Assembly (NCBI RefSeq): GCF_022024035.1
Contig: NZ_CP091787.1
Span: 2,946,001-3,010,000 of the forward strand
Source: Prevotella sp. E13-17
Lineage (GTDB): Bacteria > Bacteroidota > Bacteroidia > Bacteroidales > Bacteroidaceae
DNA: 64,000 nucleotides
Reading direction: 5' to 3'
Shown here: piece by piece, positions 44,684-53,593 of the stretch
Layout: every line of letters starts with the position of its first letter
Numbering within the stretch: the stretch's first letter is position 1
Position numbers and translations under genes: made by a program
The notes under the pieces: generated by a model
Databases searched by the model: none
What the model was told of the DNA's origin: nothing
Seen by the model: the letters and a program-made list of their open reading frames with translations, nothing else

Positions 44684-46756
44684 TTATTTTATAACTACCT
44701 TCTTTCCATCTACAACGTACAGTCCCTTCTTCAAAGAACCATTCTTGGCAAGCTTTCGCCCGTCGAGAGTGTACCATGTGGCGGTAGCAAATTTTTCACT
44801 GTTCACTTTTAACTCATCCCTTACACCAGTTGCTTCGTCATCGCCGAAGAGAGCATTCAGTCGAGCGTTAGAACCACCCGTCAAGTCAAGATAAGCCTTC
44901 GTTGCAGGGAATGCCAACGTAGCGGGGTCAAACGTAGCGAACACCAGAGGATAAGTGTTCTTCAACATAGCATAGTAGGTGTGATCTGTTTCACCAGAGA
45001 AGACAGTGCCATCGGCATTTACCTTAAGCAGGTTGGTAGCACTGATATCATTGCCAGAAGCCACGACTGGGATGTTATAGCTCTCATCTGCGGTTCCTTC
45101 CATTAGCAAGCCCATATTGGCCTGCACAGCCTCCGTCACCTCATCGAAGCGTATGTTGACACCATCAACGCTCGTTGCCTGATAAGCTTTCAGTCCTTCT
45201 GGCAGATTTGACAAGTCCAAAGCATACGGGGCTGCAAAAGTAGCATAGCCATTATTGTCGAGTGTTGCTGTGGCAGTAGCATCACCAGTCTTAACAATAT
45301 ACAACCAGTCAACATATTGGTTATTATCACCACCCTGCATATAAAGGTCTGTTGTTTCCATAAGGGTGAATTCACCAGAAGTTTGTTCTAGATTATAGCC
45401 CTTACCGTTAGCAGAGAAGAAAGGATCTACATCATCGCCTTTATAGAAATTATGAATAGCTGTACGATCACCGGAACAACGATTTGATATCGTTAGAGAA
45501 TACTTACCTGGAGCCAACGTCACAAATTTTGTTTTACTACTAGCATAGCCGCCCGCACCCATTGAGCAACGAGTATCAGCAGCAGAACCAGTTCCTTGAG
45601 TAAATAGATTCTCTGCCTCCTCAAGGAATACAACACCGGTAACAGGAGTAGCTGGTTGAGAATAGGAATGATTAACAACTTTGCCATTAGTATCAAGTGT
45701 AAAAGAAGTTTTATAAGCGCTGGAAATGGCAGGTGCCTGATATAATGTTCCTTTATGATTAATCACTTGCTTATAGTGATAATTCACATTCTCATCTTTG
45801 TAATAGGAGCCTGATGTCAGCTCCTCAAGGAAAAGATCACCAGCTTTAGCATTGACCGTGTATGAATAAGTAACTTTTGCAGTCATAGTAAAGCTAACTG
45901 ATGGATTTGAACCATTCACCTTAAAAGAGCCTTCATAATTATCATAACCTTCAAATGAAGCAGTAAAATAATATGTATTACCATCCACTAAGGTACCATT
46001 AGCAATAGATGTTTGTCTTTGATCATCACTATAAATTGTTATGTTTGGAGTAATTGTACCATTATTTGCCGTAAATGAGGCTGTATATAACAATTCTGAC
46101 GTATATTCAATAACAAGCTGAGAAGCATTGGCATGCTGATAACCGGCAAGTTGCAGATCTATAGGTTTTGCATCACCCGCTTGAATTCCAATATAAACTG
46201 GTGTTCCAGCCGATGCACTCGAAAGTCCTGCAATATACGAGGTAATATCGATATCTGTCGTCGTTGATGCAGGAAACGATGCCAAGGTTGTTGAAGTTAT
46301 GGATTCAGGGTTAGAAAAGCCATAATTTCTCGTATTATTACTACCGTAGGAGAAAACTTTTGCATTATGATCTGCAGATTCATTTTGAAGAGTTGCAGTT
46401 TTTCTTGATAGATTTGAATTTAATCCCGAAAAAGAATAAATATTAATGGGGTCATTTTGTCGATTGGAGCCAGTTGCCTTTGAAATAGTGTAGAGCCTTA
46501 ACTTTGCACTTTTAACTTTAGTATTATCAAACTTACTATCGAGTAGAAACTTAATCTGAGCTTCGCCATAATTACCACCTGCACTATGCACATATAATTG
46601 AGTAACAGGTTGGTTAGCCCCATTATTAGTTCCACAGATATTATAAGACTCAGCGATATTTATATAAACAGTTTCATCACCCCAAACAAAATTAGTCCCC
46701 CACACTATGAAAAAGCATAGTAGGAAAGTAACTTTTAATAAAAATATCCTTTTCAT
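44684..46756 (-). CDS. Secreted DNRLRE-domain-like protein with sorting-type tail
   Basis: A 690-residue protein with a signal peptide (MKRIFLLKVTFLLCFFIVWG, cleavage near residue 26). Residues about 28-200 have the beta-sandwich pattern of DNRLRE/CBM96-like domains (AQIKFLLDSKFDNTKVKSAKLRLY). The centre has repeated beta segments, and the end (YTLDGRKL … KKGLYVVDGKKVVIK) matches the tail of the 1081-residue protein. The signal peptide and the C-terminal 150 residues are clearly related to that paralogue; the central domains are not. The 5' two thirds are AT-rich, the 3' end GC-richer. It is inferred to be a surface glycan-binding protein. Confidence 0.82.
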   Translation of the reverse strand: MKRIFLLKVTFLLCFFIVWGTNFVWGDETVYINIAESYNICGTNNGANQPVTQLYVHSAGGNYGEAQIKFLLDSKFDNTKVKSAKLRLYTISKATGSNRQNDPINIYSFSGLNSNLSRKTATLQNESADHNAKVFSYGSNNTRNYGFSNPESITSTTLASFPASTTTDIDITSYIAGLSSASAGTPVYIGIQAGDAKPIDLQLAGYQHANASQLVIEYTSELLYTASFTANNGTITPNITIYSDDQRQTSIANGTLVDGNTYYFTASFEGYDNYEGSFKVNGSNPSVSFTMTAKVTYSYTVNAKAGDLFLEELTSGSYYKDENVNYHYKQVINHKGTLYQAPAISSAYKTSFTLDTNGKVVNHSYSQPATPVTGVVFLEEAENLFTQGTGSAADTRCSMGAGGYASSKTKFVTLAPGKYSLTISNRCSGDRTAIHNFYKGDDVDPFFSANGKGYNLEQTSGEFTLMETTDLYMQGGDNNQYVDWLYIVKTGDATATATLDNNGYATFAAPYALDLSNLPEGLKAYQATSVDGVNIRFDEVTEAVQANMGLLMEGTADESYNIPVVASGNDISATNLLKVNADGTVFSGETDHTYYAMLKNTYPLVFATFDPATLAFPATKAYLDLTGGSNARLNALFGDDEATGVRDELKVNSEKFATATWYTLDGRKLAKNGSLKKGLYVVDGKKVVIK

Positions 46757-46886
46757 AATTAGTTAATAAATAGTTGTTAGAATATCATTAAATAGTAGTC
46801 CGCCGTAGGTTACAGGCTCCACGAACAGCCTGTCAGTTAGAGTATATATATCATAGACATCTTCAATTGTTATCAAATTTCGGGGA

Positions 46887-46917
46887 TAAAGGTACGAATT
46901 AAATCTGAATACACAAA
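46887..46917 (-). promoter_or_regulatory. Promoter of the DNRLRE-like protein cassette
   Basis: On the minus strand TTTG (46914-46917), a 19-base spacer, then TACCTTTA (46887-46894), one base off consensus. The leader is about 125 bases and holds a small hairpin (ACAGGCT/AGCCTGT near 46811-46833). Confidence 0.6.
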
Positions 46918-46992
46918 ATTATTTAATGCATTTTTGAGTTTCGCACCCCCAAAAATATGTTCGTAAAATAGTATGTTCGTCTGTTCTTTCAG

Positions 46993-47065
46993 TCGCTCCG
47001 CATTCTTGCCTTGCAAGCGTCACCCTTCGGGATGCCGAGCGGGTGAAAGCGGCAGAGCCGAGCGA
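46993..47065. repeat. Multi-arm inverted repeat upstream of rplS
   Basis: The outer arms TCGCTC and GAGCGA enclose CCGC/GCGG, CTTGC/GCAAG and TCACCC/GGGTGA pairs, giving a branched foldable unit of about 73 bases. It is GC-rich in an AT-rich surrounding, and may be a dispersed palindromic element or part of a non-coding RNA. Confidence 0.55.
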
Positions 47066-47083
47066 TTCTGTCTTTATTATTCC

Positions 47084-47200
47084 GTTAGTATGTCTTTAAA
47101 AGTAAAGTATGTTAGTAAAAAAAGTATGTTCGTCTGTTATTATGTCTTTATTATTCTGTTATTATGTCTTTACCTCCGTTATTATGTCTTTTAGTTAAAA
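47084..47200. repeat. Short direct repeats, about 22-base spacing, upstream of rplS
   Basis: GTTATTATGTCTTT occurs at 47136, 47158 and 47178, and GTTAGTATGTCTTT at 47084. Steps of 22 and 20 bases recall the period of the two larger arrays, but the sequence differs. No gene is seen in 46918-47258. Confidence 0.6.
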
Positions 47201-47258
47201 AAACATAAATACGGAGTTAAATAGCTGTTTTACAGCACCGTGTATCGACAAAAAGCAG

Positions 47259-47266
47259 TACCTTTG
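47259..47266 (+). promoter_or_regulatory. -7 box of rplS
   Basis: TACCTTTG, about 96 bases before the ATG; the leader of about 90 bases could carry autoregulation, but no L19-binding structure is evident. Confidence 0.6.
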
Positions 47267-47361
47267 CACCCGCTTTCCGCGTAATCGCTGGCAGGAAGAT
47301 AGGAGAGTTGCCTGTTATGTTGCGTTGGAACGATACAACAACCAATTAATTACAAAAAGAA

Positions 47362-47727
47362 ATGAATTTAATTAAAGTTGCTGAAGAAGCATTTGCAACC
47401 GGCAAGCAGTTCCCTTCATTCAAGGCTGGTGACACTGTAACTGTCGCTTACAAAATTATCGAGGGTTCAAAGGAGCGTATCCAGCTCTATCGTGGTGTAG
47501 TTATCAAGATTGCAGGTCACGGTGACAAGAAGCGCTTCACTGTACGTAAGATGTCGGGTACCATTGGTGTAGAGCGTATCTTCCCCATCGAGTCGCCCAA
47601 CATTGATAGCATCGAGGTAAACAAGGTTGGTAAGGTTCGCCGCGCCAAGCTGTACTACCTGCGCAATCTCACGGGTAAGGCTGCCCGCATCAAGGAGAAG
47701 CGTTCTGCTATCAAAGCGGAAGATTAA
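47362..47727 (+). CDS. rplS: 50S ribosomal protein L19
   Basis: A 121-residue L19. [45 protein letters not shown] and [16 protein letters not shown] are the standard conserved blocks. It sits at the 30S-50S interface. It forms a single-gene unit with its own promoter and terminator, separate from the rpsP-rimM-trmD cluster it accompanies in many bacteria. Length and sequence are normal. Confidence 0.98.
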   Translation: MNLIKVAEEAFATGKQFPSFKAGDTVTVAYKIIEGSKERIQLYRGVVIKIAGHGDKKRFTVRKMSGTIGVERIFPIESPNIDSIEVNKVGKVRRAKLYYLRNLTGKAARIKEKRSAIKAED

Positions 47728-47750
47728 GACTTTCCCCTTCGAAAAGAATA

Positions 47751-47789
47751 AAAGCATCGATTCCCATAGTGGAGCCGATGCTTTTTTTA
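47751..47789. terminator. Bidirectional terminator between rplS and the 59-residue gene
   Basis: AAAGCATCG and CGATGCTTT form the stem with T runs on both strands. The stop codon of the converging gene lies in the T run. Confidence 0.8.
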
Positions 47790-47966
47790 TTCGCCATAAT
47801 TGCTTTTCCCGTCAGCCTCGCCGTGAAGTGCATCGCGGAAGGTGTCCCAATCCTGAAAGCCTGCCAACAGCGACAGACGGTCTAACGTCTTGTGATTGGG
47901 CTTCTTGAGCAACTCCTTCTCTACTGCCTCCAACAGTTTTCGGAGTTCAAAATGTTTCTTTTCCAT
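47787..47966 (-). CDS. Small conserved-looking protein of unknown function (59 residues)
   Basis: The 59-residue product starts MEKKHFELRKLLEAVEKELL, a predicted amphipathic helix, followed by KTLDRLSLLAGFQDWDTFRDALHG and a short polar tail. Support comes from its own TAnnTTTG box 21 bases upstream, a terminator exactly at its 3' end and a well-behaved amino-acid composition. It is cytosolic, with no known domain. It is divergent from glf and convergent with rplS. No function is assigned. Confidence 0.75.
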   Translation of the reverse strand: MEKKHFELRKLLEAVEKELLKKPNHKTLDRLSLLAGFQDWDTFRDALHGEADGKSNYGE

Positions 47967-47986
47967 AAGGGCACTAAAATTTTCGG

Positions 47987-47994
47987 CAAAGTTA
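47987..47994 (-). promoter_or_regulatory. -7 box of the 59-residue gene
   Basis: TAACTTTG on the minus strand, 21 bases before the ATG at 47966. Confidence 0.55.
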
Positions 47995-48016
47995 GAAAAT
48001 TATTGTGAATATTTTG

Positions 48017-48024
48017 TAACTTTG
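48017..48024 (+). promoter_or_regulatory. -7 box of glf
   Basis: TAACTTTG, 33 bases before the ATG at 48057, divergent from the box at 47987-47994. Confidence 0.6.
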
Positions 48025-48056
48025 CAGCAAAATATGACAAAACACCCATAAAAAAA

Positions 48057-49181
48057 ATGGCAGACAAGCACTACGACTATCTGATTGTTGGTTCAGGCCT
48101 TTTTGGCGCCACCTTTGCCTATAAGGCACACAAGGCGGGTAAACGTTGTCTGGTCATTGACAAGCGAGCACACCTTGGGGGCAACATCTACTGTGAAGAG
48201 GTGGAGGGCATCAACGTGCATAAGTATGGCGCCCACATCTTCCACACGTCGAACAAGACGGTGTGGCAGTTCGTGAACAGCATCGTGGATTTCAACCGCT
48301 ACACCAACTCGCCAGTGGCCAACTACCAGGGAAGACTCTACAACCTGCCATTCAACATGAACACGTTCTGTCAGATGTGGGGAGTCACGACACCCGACGA
48401 GGCACAGCGCATCATCAACGAGCAGCGCGCCGAGGCCCTGGCACACATGGAAGGCGAGCCGCAGAACCTGGAGCAGCAAGCTCTGTCGCTGGTGGGACGC
48501 GACATCTATGAGCGACTGATCAAGGGTTACACCGAGAAGCAGTGGGGGCGCCGCTGCACAGATTTGCCCGCCTTCATCATCAAGCGACTGCCCGTCAGGA
48601 TGGTGTTCGACAACAACTACTTCAACGACGACTACCAAGGCATACCTATAGGTGGCTACAACAAACTGATCAACGGACTGCTGCAAGGCATTGAGACACG
48701 CACGGGAGCAGACTTTTTCAAGGAGCGCAGCTACTGGGAAGCACAGGCTCACCAGATTGTGTTCACCGGGCAGCTGGACGAGTTTTTCGACTACCGTTTC
48801 GGTGCGCTGGAGTACCGCACGGTGAACTTCGAGCAACAAACGCTGGACACTGCCAACTACCAAGGCAACGCTGTGGTGAACTATACCGATGCCAACGTGC
48901 CCTACACACGCATCATTGAACACAAGCACTTTGAGTTGTTTGGCGACCGTGTGTACAGTGTGCCCAAGACGGTCATCTCGCGCGAATACAGCACTGAGTG
49001 GAAGCTGGGCATGGAGCCCTACTACCCCATCAATGATGCACGCAACAATGCCATTGCCGAACAGTATCGCACACTGGCACAACAGTGCAAAAACGTCATC
49101 TTCGGCGGCCGACTGGCAGAATACAAATACTATGACATGGCTCCAATCGTAGAAAAAGCACTTGGAACACCCTTATCTTAG
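48057..49181 (+). CDS. glf: UDP-galactopyranose mutase
   Basis: A 374-residue flavoenzyme. FAD-binding [18 protein letters not shown] (11-28) is followed by [17 protein letters not shown], the substrate region [26 protein letters not shown] and the C-terminal [11 protein letters not shown]. It converts UDP-galactopyranose to UDP-galactofuranose in the cytosol. It is the entry of the surface-glycan locus and supplies the donor for a galactofuranosyltransferase, possibly the enzyme at 59992-60996. It is transcribed separately from the phosphonate operon, which has its own promoter. Confidence 0.97.
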   Translation: MADKHYDYLIVGSGLFGATFAYKAHKAGKRCLVIDKRAHLGGNIYCEEVEGINVHKYGAHIFHTSNKTVWQFVNSIVDFNRYTNSPVANYQGRLYNLPFNMNTFCQMWGVTTPDEAQRIINEQRAEALAHMEGEPQNLEQQALSLVGRDIYERLIKGYTEKQWGRRCTDLPAFIIKRLPVRMVFDNNYFNDDYQGIPIGGYNKLINGLLQGIETRTGADFFKERSYWEAQAHQIVFTGQLDEFFDYRFGALEYRTVNFEQQTLDTANYQGNAVVNYTDANVPYTRIIEHKHFELFGDRVYSVPKTVISREYSTEWKLGMEPYYPINDARNNAIAEQYRTLAQQCKNVIFGGRLAEYKYYDMAPIVEKALGTPLS

Positions 49182-49191
49182 TTTTTTTTAT

Positions 49192-49199
49192 TACCTTTG
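49192..49199 (+). promoter_or_regulatory. -7 box of the aminoethylphosphonate operon
   Basis: TACCTTTG, 39 bases before aepX and 11 bases after the glf stop; no standard -33 TTTG is seen. Confidence 0.6.
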
Positions 49200-49237
49200 C
49201 AGACTATAAACAGAATATTAATACTTTAAACAACAAT

Positions 49238-50542
49238 ATGAGCAAGAAGATTTACCTTGGCATGATTGCCGACATTATGCACCCCGGACTTATCAACATC
49301 ATCAACGAGGGTGCAAAATACGGCGACTTGATAGTGGGTCTATTCACCGATAAAGCCATTGCACAGCACAAACGTCTGCCATACCTGACTTACGAGCAAC
49401 GCAAAAGTGTGGTAGAAAGCATCAAAGGTGTGAGTCAGGTAGTGCCACAGGACGAGTGGAGCTACGCAGAGAACCTGCGCAAGCTGAAGCCCGACTACAT
49501 GATTCATGGCGACGACTGGCAGCAAGGTGCCGACAAGGAACTGCGCGAAGAAGCCATCGAAGTGATGAAGGAATGGGGCGGCAAGGTCATTGAGATACCA
49601 TACACCAAGGGTATTGAGTCGTCGTCGCTTGACAAGGAAATCAAAAAGATAGGCACGACACCCGACATCCGACTGAAGTCGCTACGCCGACTGATAGACG
49701 CCAAGAACGTGGTGCGCATCTTGGAGGTGCACGATGGCCTGTCGGGACTCATCTGTGAGAACTTAGAGGTGAAAAACGGACTCAACACAGAGCGCTTCGA
49801 TGGCATGTGGAGCAGTTCGCTGACCGACTCCACATCGAAAGGTAAGCCCGACATTGAGGCTGTTGATCTGACGACCCGCATGCAGGACCTGACCAACATT
49901 CTGGAATGCACCACCAAGCCCATTATCTACGATGGTGACACGGGCGGAAAGCTGGAGCACTTTGTCTTCACCGTGCGCACACTGGAGCGCAACGGCATCT
50001 CGGCTGTCATCATCGAAGACAAGGTCGGGTTGAAGAAGAACTCTCTCTTCGGAACCGATGCCATACAGACCCAGGACACCATAGAGCACTTCTGCGAAAA
50101 GATTCGTGCAGGCAAGAACGCACAGGTGACCGACGACTTCATGATCATCGCTCGCTGCGAGAGTCTGATTGCAGGCAAGAGCGTTGACGATGCCATCGAG
50201 CGCTGCTGTGCATACATAGAACAGGGCGGTGCCGACGGCATCATGATTCACTCAAAAGAGAAGACGGGCGACGACATCCGTGAGTTCTGTCGTCGTTTCC
50301 ACGAGTTGCACCCCTACGTGCCCATCGTGGCTGTGCCCACCACCTACAACCACTTCCGCGAAGAGGAACTGGCTGAGTGGGGCATCAAGGTGGTGATCTA
50401 TGCCAACCACATGCTGCGCGCTGCCTACCCCGCCATGGTCAAAGTGGCATCAAGCATCCTGGAAAACCATCGCTCAAGCGATGCTAACGACCTGTGCATG
50501 CCCATCAAACAGATTCTTGAACTTATTCCCGGAACGAAATGA
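49238..50542 (+). CDS. aepX: Phosphoenolpyruvate mutase with N-terminal nucleotidyltransferase-like domain
   Basis: A 434-residue fusion. The C-terminal half (about 145-434) is a PEP mutase of the isocitrate-lyase superfamily, with the diagnostic EDK-x5-NS motif ([10 protein letters not shown], 260-269) and metal-binding YDGDTGG (231-237). It makes phosphonopyruvate, the first C-P bond step. The N-terminal 130 residues have a cytidylyltransferase-like fold ([20 protein letters not shown]), but the HxGH motif is reduced to HPGL (15-18), so activity there is doubtful. Its stop overlaps the decarboxylase start (ATGA). It is the first gene of the phosphonate operon. Confidence 0.95.
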   Translation: MSKKIYLGMIADIMHPGLINIINEGAKYGDLIVGLFTDKAIAQHKRLPYLTYEQRKSVVESIKGVSQVVPQDEWSYAENLRKLKPDYMIHGDDWQQGADKELREEAIEVMKEWGGKVIEIPYTKGIESSSLDKEIKKIGTTPDIRLKSLRRLIDAKNVVRILEVHDGLSGLICENLEVKNGLNTERFDGMWSSSLTDSTSKGKPDIEAVDLTTRMQDLTNILECTTKPIIYDGDTGGKLEHFVFTVRTLERNGISAVIIEDKVGLKKNSLFGTDAIQTQDTIEHFCEKIRAGKNAQVTDDFMIIARCESLIAGKSVDDAIERCCAYIEQGGADGIMIHSKEKTGDDIREFCRRFHELHPYVPIVAVPTTYNHFREEELAEWGIKVVIYANHMLRAAYPAMVKVASSILENHRSSDANDLCMPIKQILELIPGTK

Positions 50543-51672
50543 TAGACGTTAAAGAAGCCTACGAGGCACTTATTGCGAGCGGCATCGACATGTTTACCGG
50601 TGTGCCCGACTCACTGTTGAAAAACATCTGCGCTTACATCACCGACACGGCACCAAGCAAAAAGCATATCATCGCTGCCAACGAAGGCAATGCGGTGGGA
50701 ATTGCTGCCGGACACTATCTGGCCACGGGCAAGCCAGCCTTGGTCTATATGCAGAACTCTGGACTGGGCAACACAGTGAACCCGCTGCTGTCGCTGGCCG
50801 ACGAAAAGGTGTACAGCATCCCAATGGTGCTGATGATTGGATGGCGCGGCGAGCCCGGCGTGCACGACGAACCTCAGCACGTGAAACAGGGCGAGGTGAC
50901 GCTGGCACTGCTTGACGCTATGCAGATTCCTTATATCATCCTGGAGGATGCCAGCCAGATCAAGGCACAGGTGGAACTGTCGATGGAGCGAAAAGCACCC
51001 ACAGCCATCGTGATTCGCAAAGGCACGTTTGGCAGCTATAAGCTGAAGAACGCGCGCAGCAACGACAACCCGCTGAGTCGTGAGGAGGCCATGAAACTGG
51101 TGGTGGACCACCTGAAGGACACTGACGTCATCGTATCGACAACAGGAAAGCTGTCGCGCGAGCTATTTGAATATCGCGAGGCCAAGCAGCAAGGTCATGG
51201 TCATGACTTTCTGACCGTGGGGTCGATGGGTCACAGCAGCAGCATCGCACTGGGCATCGCACTGGAAAAACCCGACCGCCGTGTGTTCTGCTTCGATGGC
51301 GATGGCGCCTTCATCATGCACACTGGTGCACTGGGCATCGTGGCAAGCATGAGCCCCCGCAACTACTTCCACATCCTGTTCAACAACAACGCGCACGAGA
51401 GTGTTGGCGGACAGCCCACCATCGGCTATGAACTGGATGCGGTGACAATGGCAAAGGCCAGTGGTTACAAACAGGCCATGAGGGCAACGACCCGCGAGGA
51501 GATGATTGCTGCGCTGCAGCAGTTGGAAACCATCGAGGGGCCCGTATTGCTGGAGTTGCGCGTAAAGATTGACTCACGCGAAGACTTGGGACGCCCCACC
51601 ACGACACCTATCCAAAACAAGGAAGCGTTCATGGAGGAACTGGGTGCGCCTGTGGCGCAAGATGAGAGATGA
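50539..51672 (+). CDS. aepY: Phosphonopyruvate decarboxylase
   Basis: A 377-residue thiamin-diphosphate enzyme that turns phosphonopyruvate into phosphonoacetaldehyde and so drives the unfavourable mutase step. ThDP features are the N-terminal Glu49 in [13 protein letters not shown] and the C-terminal GDG (254-256) … NN (282-283) motif. The substrate-family stretches [11 protein letters not shown] and [14 protein letters not shown] are typical. It overlaps aepX by 4 bases. Its final codons run into a tandem heptamer repeat (GATGAGA) that also contains its stop. Confidence 0.95.
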   Translation: MIDVKEAYEALIASGIDMFTGVPDSLLKNICAYITDTAPSKKHIIAANEGNAVGIAAGHYLATGKPALVYMQNSGLGNTVNPLLSLADEKVYSIPMVLMIGWRGEPGVHDEPQHVKQGEVTLALLDAMQIPYIILEDASQIKAQVELSMERKAPTAIVIRKGTFGSYKLKNARSNDNPLSREEAMKLVVDHLKDTDVIVSTTGKLSRELFEYREAKQQGHGHDFLTVGSMGHSSSIALGIALEKPDRRVFCFDGDGAFIMHTGALGIVASMSPRNYFHILFNNNAHESVGGQPTIGYELDAVTMAKASGYKQAMRATTREEMIAALQQLETIEGPVLLELRVKIDSREDLGRPTTTPIQNKEAFMEELGAPVAQDER

Positions 51673-51683
51673 GAGGTGAGAGG
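51661..51683 (+). repeat. Tandem heptamer repeat over the aepY stop codon
   Basis: GATGAGA, GATGAGA and GGTGAGA follow in tandem; the TGA at 51670-51672 is the aepY stop. The repeat occupies the gap before the next start at 51692. Confidence 0.7.
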
Positions 51684-51691
51684 TTTTTATT

Positions 51692-52411
51692 ATGATTAGA
51701 ACTGCTGTAATTATGGCTGCGGGCATGGGGACCAGATTTGGGACTATGACCGAGGAACGGCCTAAGGGATTTATAGAAGCTGGCGGCAAGGCAATGGTGG
51801 TGCGAAGCATCGAGACATTGATAAGCTGCGGCATCGACCGTATCATCATCGGTACGGGCTACCTGCGCGAAGCCTACGAAGAACTGGCAAAACAATACCC
51901 ACAGATAGAATGTTGCTTCAGCCCTCGCTATGCTGAGACAAACAGCATGTACACCTTGTACAACTGCCGTGAGATGATTGGCAACGAGGACTTCTTGCTG
52001 TTGGAGAGCGACCTTGTGTTTGAACGCCGTGCCATCACGGCACTGATGGAATGCAAGCATCCCGACGTGATGCTGATCACGCCAGTGACGAAGTTCCAAG
52101 ACCAGTACTACGTGGAGAGCAACAACGAGGGAATACTGACCAACTGCTCGGTGAACAAAGACGAGCTGAACTACAAAGGCGAGTTGGTGGGCATCCACAA
52201 GCTGAGCGCTGGGTTCTACCAGAAGATGTGTGCCGACTACGAAAAGAAGGTGGACGAACTGCCCAAACTGGGCTATGAGTACCAGTTGCTCTACATGTCA
52301 CAACACATCAGCCCTGTCTTCGTGCTCTGCGAAGAGGGACTGAAATGGTACGAGATTGACGACATTGACGATTTGAAATTTGCAGAAGATCATATTATTC
52401 AATACTTATGA
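51692..52411 (+). CDS. CTP-type nucleotidyltransferase, probably for aminoethylphosphonate
   Basis: A 239-residue nucleotidyltransferase of the LicC/PntC-like sugar-nucleotide transferase fold. MAAGMGTRFG (8-17) and ERPKGFIEAGGKAM give the nucleotide-binding loop and lysine, LLLESDLVFE the metal aspartate, and YEIDDIDDLKFAE the second metal site. It lies between the decarboxylase and AEP transaminase, so it most likely makes CMP-AEP as the activated donor for glycan decoration. A phosphocholine-type substrate is the main alternative. It overlaps the transaminase start (ATGA). Confidence 0.85.
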   Translation: MIRTAVIMAAGMGTRFGTMTEERPKGFIEAGGKAMVVRSIETLISCGIDRIIIGTGYLREAYEELAKQYPQIECCFSPRYAETNSMYTLYNCREMIGNEDFLLLESDLVFERRAITALMECKHPDVMLITPVTKFQDQYYVESNNEGILTNCSVNKDELNYKGELVGIHKLSAGFYQKMCADYEKKVDELPKLGYEYQLLYMSQHISPVFVLCEEGLKWYEIDDIDDLKFAEDHIIQYL

Positions 52412-53532
52412 ATATTAAAAGAAATGTCCTGCTGAACCCAGGACCCGCCACCACCACTGACACAGTGAAGATGGCACAGGTGGTGCCAGACATCTGCCCG
52501 CGAGAGAAAGAGTTTGCCGGCATGATGAAGCAACTGCGTACAGACTTGCTACGCATTGCCCATGCACCAGCAGAGAAGTTTACATCCGTGTTGTTTTGCG
52601 GATCAGGAACCATCAACATTGACATCTGTCTGAATTCATTGTTGCCTGAAGGCAAGAAAGTGCTGGTGGTCAACAATGGTGCCTACAGCAGTCGCGCCGT
52701 AGAGATTTGTCAATACTACGGTCTGCCGCATATTGACCTGAAATCAAGCGTCTTTGAGCGTCCCAACCTGAACGCTGTGAAGAAGGCCTTAGACGAGAAT
52801 CCCGATGTGGCAGTGGTTTACACCACACACCATGAGACAGGTACAGGCATTCTGAACCCTATACGCGAAATTGGAGCCATGGCTCACCAGCATGGTGCCA
52901 TCTTCGTGGTTGACACGACGTCGTCATTGGGCATGATTCCCTTCGACATGGAGGAGGACAACGTGGACTTCTGTATGGCCTCTGCACAAAAAGGACTGAT
53001 GGCCATGACTGGTCTGTCGTTCATCATTGGTAATGAAGCTGAGATTCGCAAGAGTAAGGACTACCCCAAGCGTTCTTATTACTGCAACCTGTATCTGCAG
53101 TACGACTTCTTCGAGCGTACCGGCGAGATGCACTTCACGCCACCTGTGCAGACCATCTATGCCACGATACAAGCGCTGAAGGAGTATTTCGAGGTTGGCG
53201 AAAAAGAGAAGTTTGCACGTCATCACCGTGTCATCGAAGCCATCCATAAGGGCTTGGCTGAGATGGGACTGAAGGAGGTGATAGACCGCGACATCCAGTC
53301 GGGACTGGTGGCCAGCGTGCTCTACCCCAATGATGAGAACTGGAACTTTGAGCGTGTGCACGACTACTGCTACGACCATGGTTTCACCATCTATCCGGGC
53401 AAGATTTCTACCACGAACACCTTCCGCCTGTGTGCGCTGGGTACGATAGACACACCCGATATTGAGGCGTTCTTCAAAGTGCTGAAAGAGGGATTTGAGA
53501 AATTAGGCATTCAGATTCCTGCCAAGTACTAA
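52408..53532 (+). CDS. phnW: 2-aminoethylphosphonate:pyruvate transaminase
   Basis: A 374-residue class V PLP aminotransferase. VLLNPGPATTTDTV (7-20) is the family N-terminus, followed by LFCGSGTIN, VYTTHHETGTGILNP and FVVDTTSSLG. The PLP lysine is Lys195 in ASAQKGLMAMTGLSF. In this operon it should run in the synthetic direction, from phosphonoacetaldehyde to 2-aminoethylphosphonate. It is the last gene of the operon and is followed by a terminator shared with the converging gene. Length is normal. Confidence 0.93.
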   Translation: MNIKRNVLLNPGPATTTDTVKMAQVVPDICPREKEFAGMMKQLRTDLLRIAHAPAEKFTSVLFCGSGTINIDICLNSLLPEGKKVLVVNNGAYSSRAVEICQYYGLPHIDLKSSVFERPNLNAVKKALDENPDVAVVYTTHHETGTGILNPIREIGAMAHQHGAIFVVDTTSSLGMIPFDMEEDNVDFCMASAQKGLMAMTGLSFIIGNEAEIRKSKDYPKRSYYCNLYLQYDFFERTGEMHFTPPVQTIYATIQALKEYFEVGEKEKFARHHRVIEAIHKGLAEMGLKEVIDRDIQSGLVASVLYPNDENWNFERVHDYCYDHGFTIYPGKISTTNTFRLCALGTIDTPDIEAFFKVLKEGFEKLGIQIPAKY

Positions 53533-53553
53533 GCAGGAGACCATATAACAACA

Positions 53554-53593
53554 AAAAAAGATACGGCCATCAGATGATGACCGTATCTTTTTT
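53554..53593. terminator. Bidirectional terminator overlapping a coding end
   Basis: The arms AAAAAAGATACGG (53554-53566) and CCGTATCTTTTTT (53581-53593) are perfect complements. The right arm is also the coding sequence for the last residues (KKDTVII) of the minus-strand gene. Confidence 0.88.

Noticed and set aside
29088..46756. The secreted-protein region as a toxin/immunity or contact-inhibition system
   Set aside because: No toxin domain, Rhs repeats or immunity-like gene is visible; the short peptides have no inhibitor features.
46973..47194. A 73-codon frame upstream of rplS
   Set aside because: It spans the branched palindrome and the direct repeats, and its low-complexity sequence (VCYYVFIILLLCLYLRYYVF) reflects the repeats.
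47084..47200. Direct repeats considered as a CRISPR array
   Set aside because: The repeats are only about 14 bases, the intervals between them are 6-8 bases, and no cas genes are nearby.
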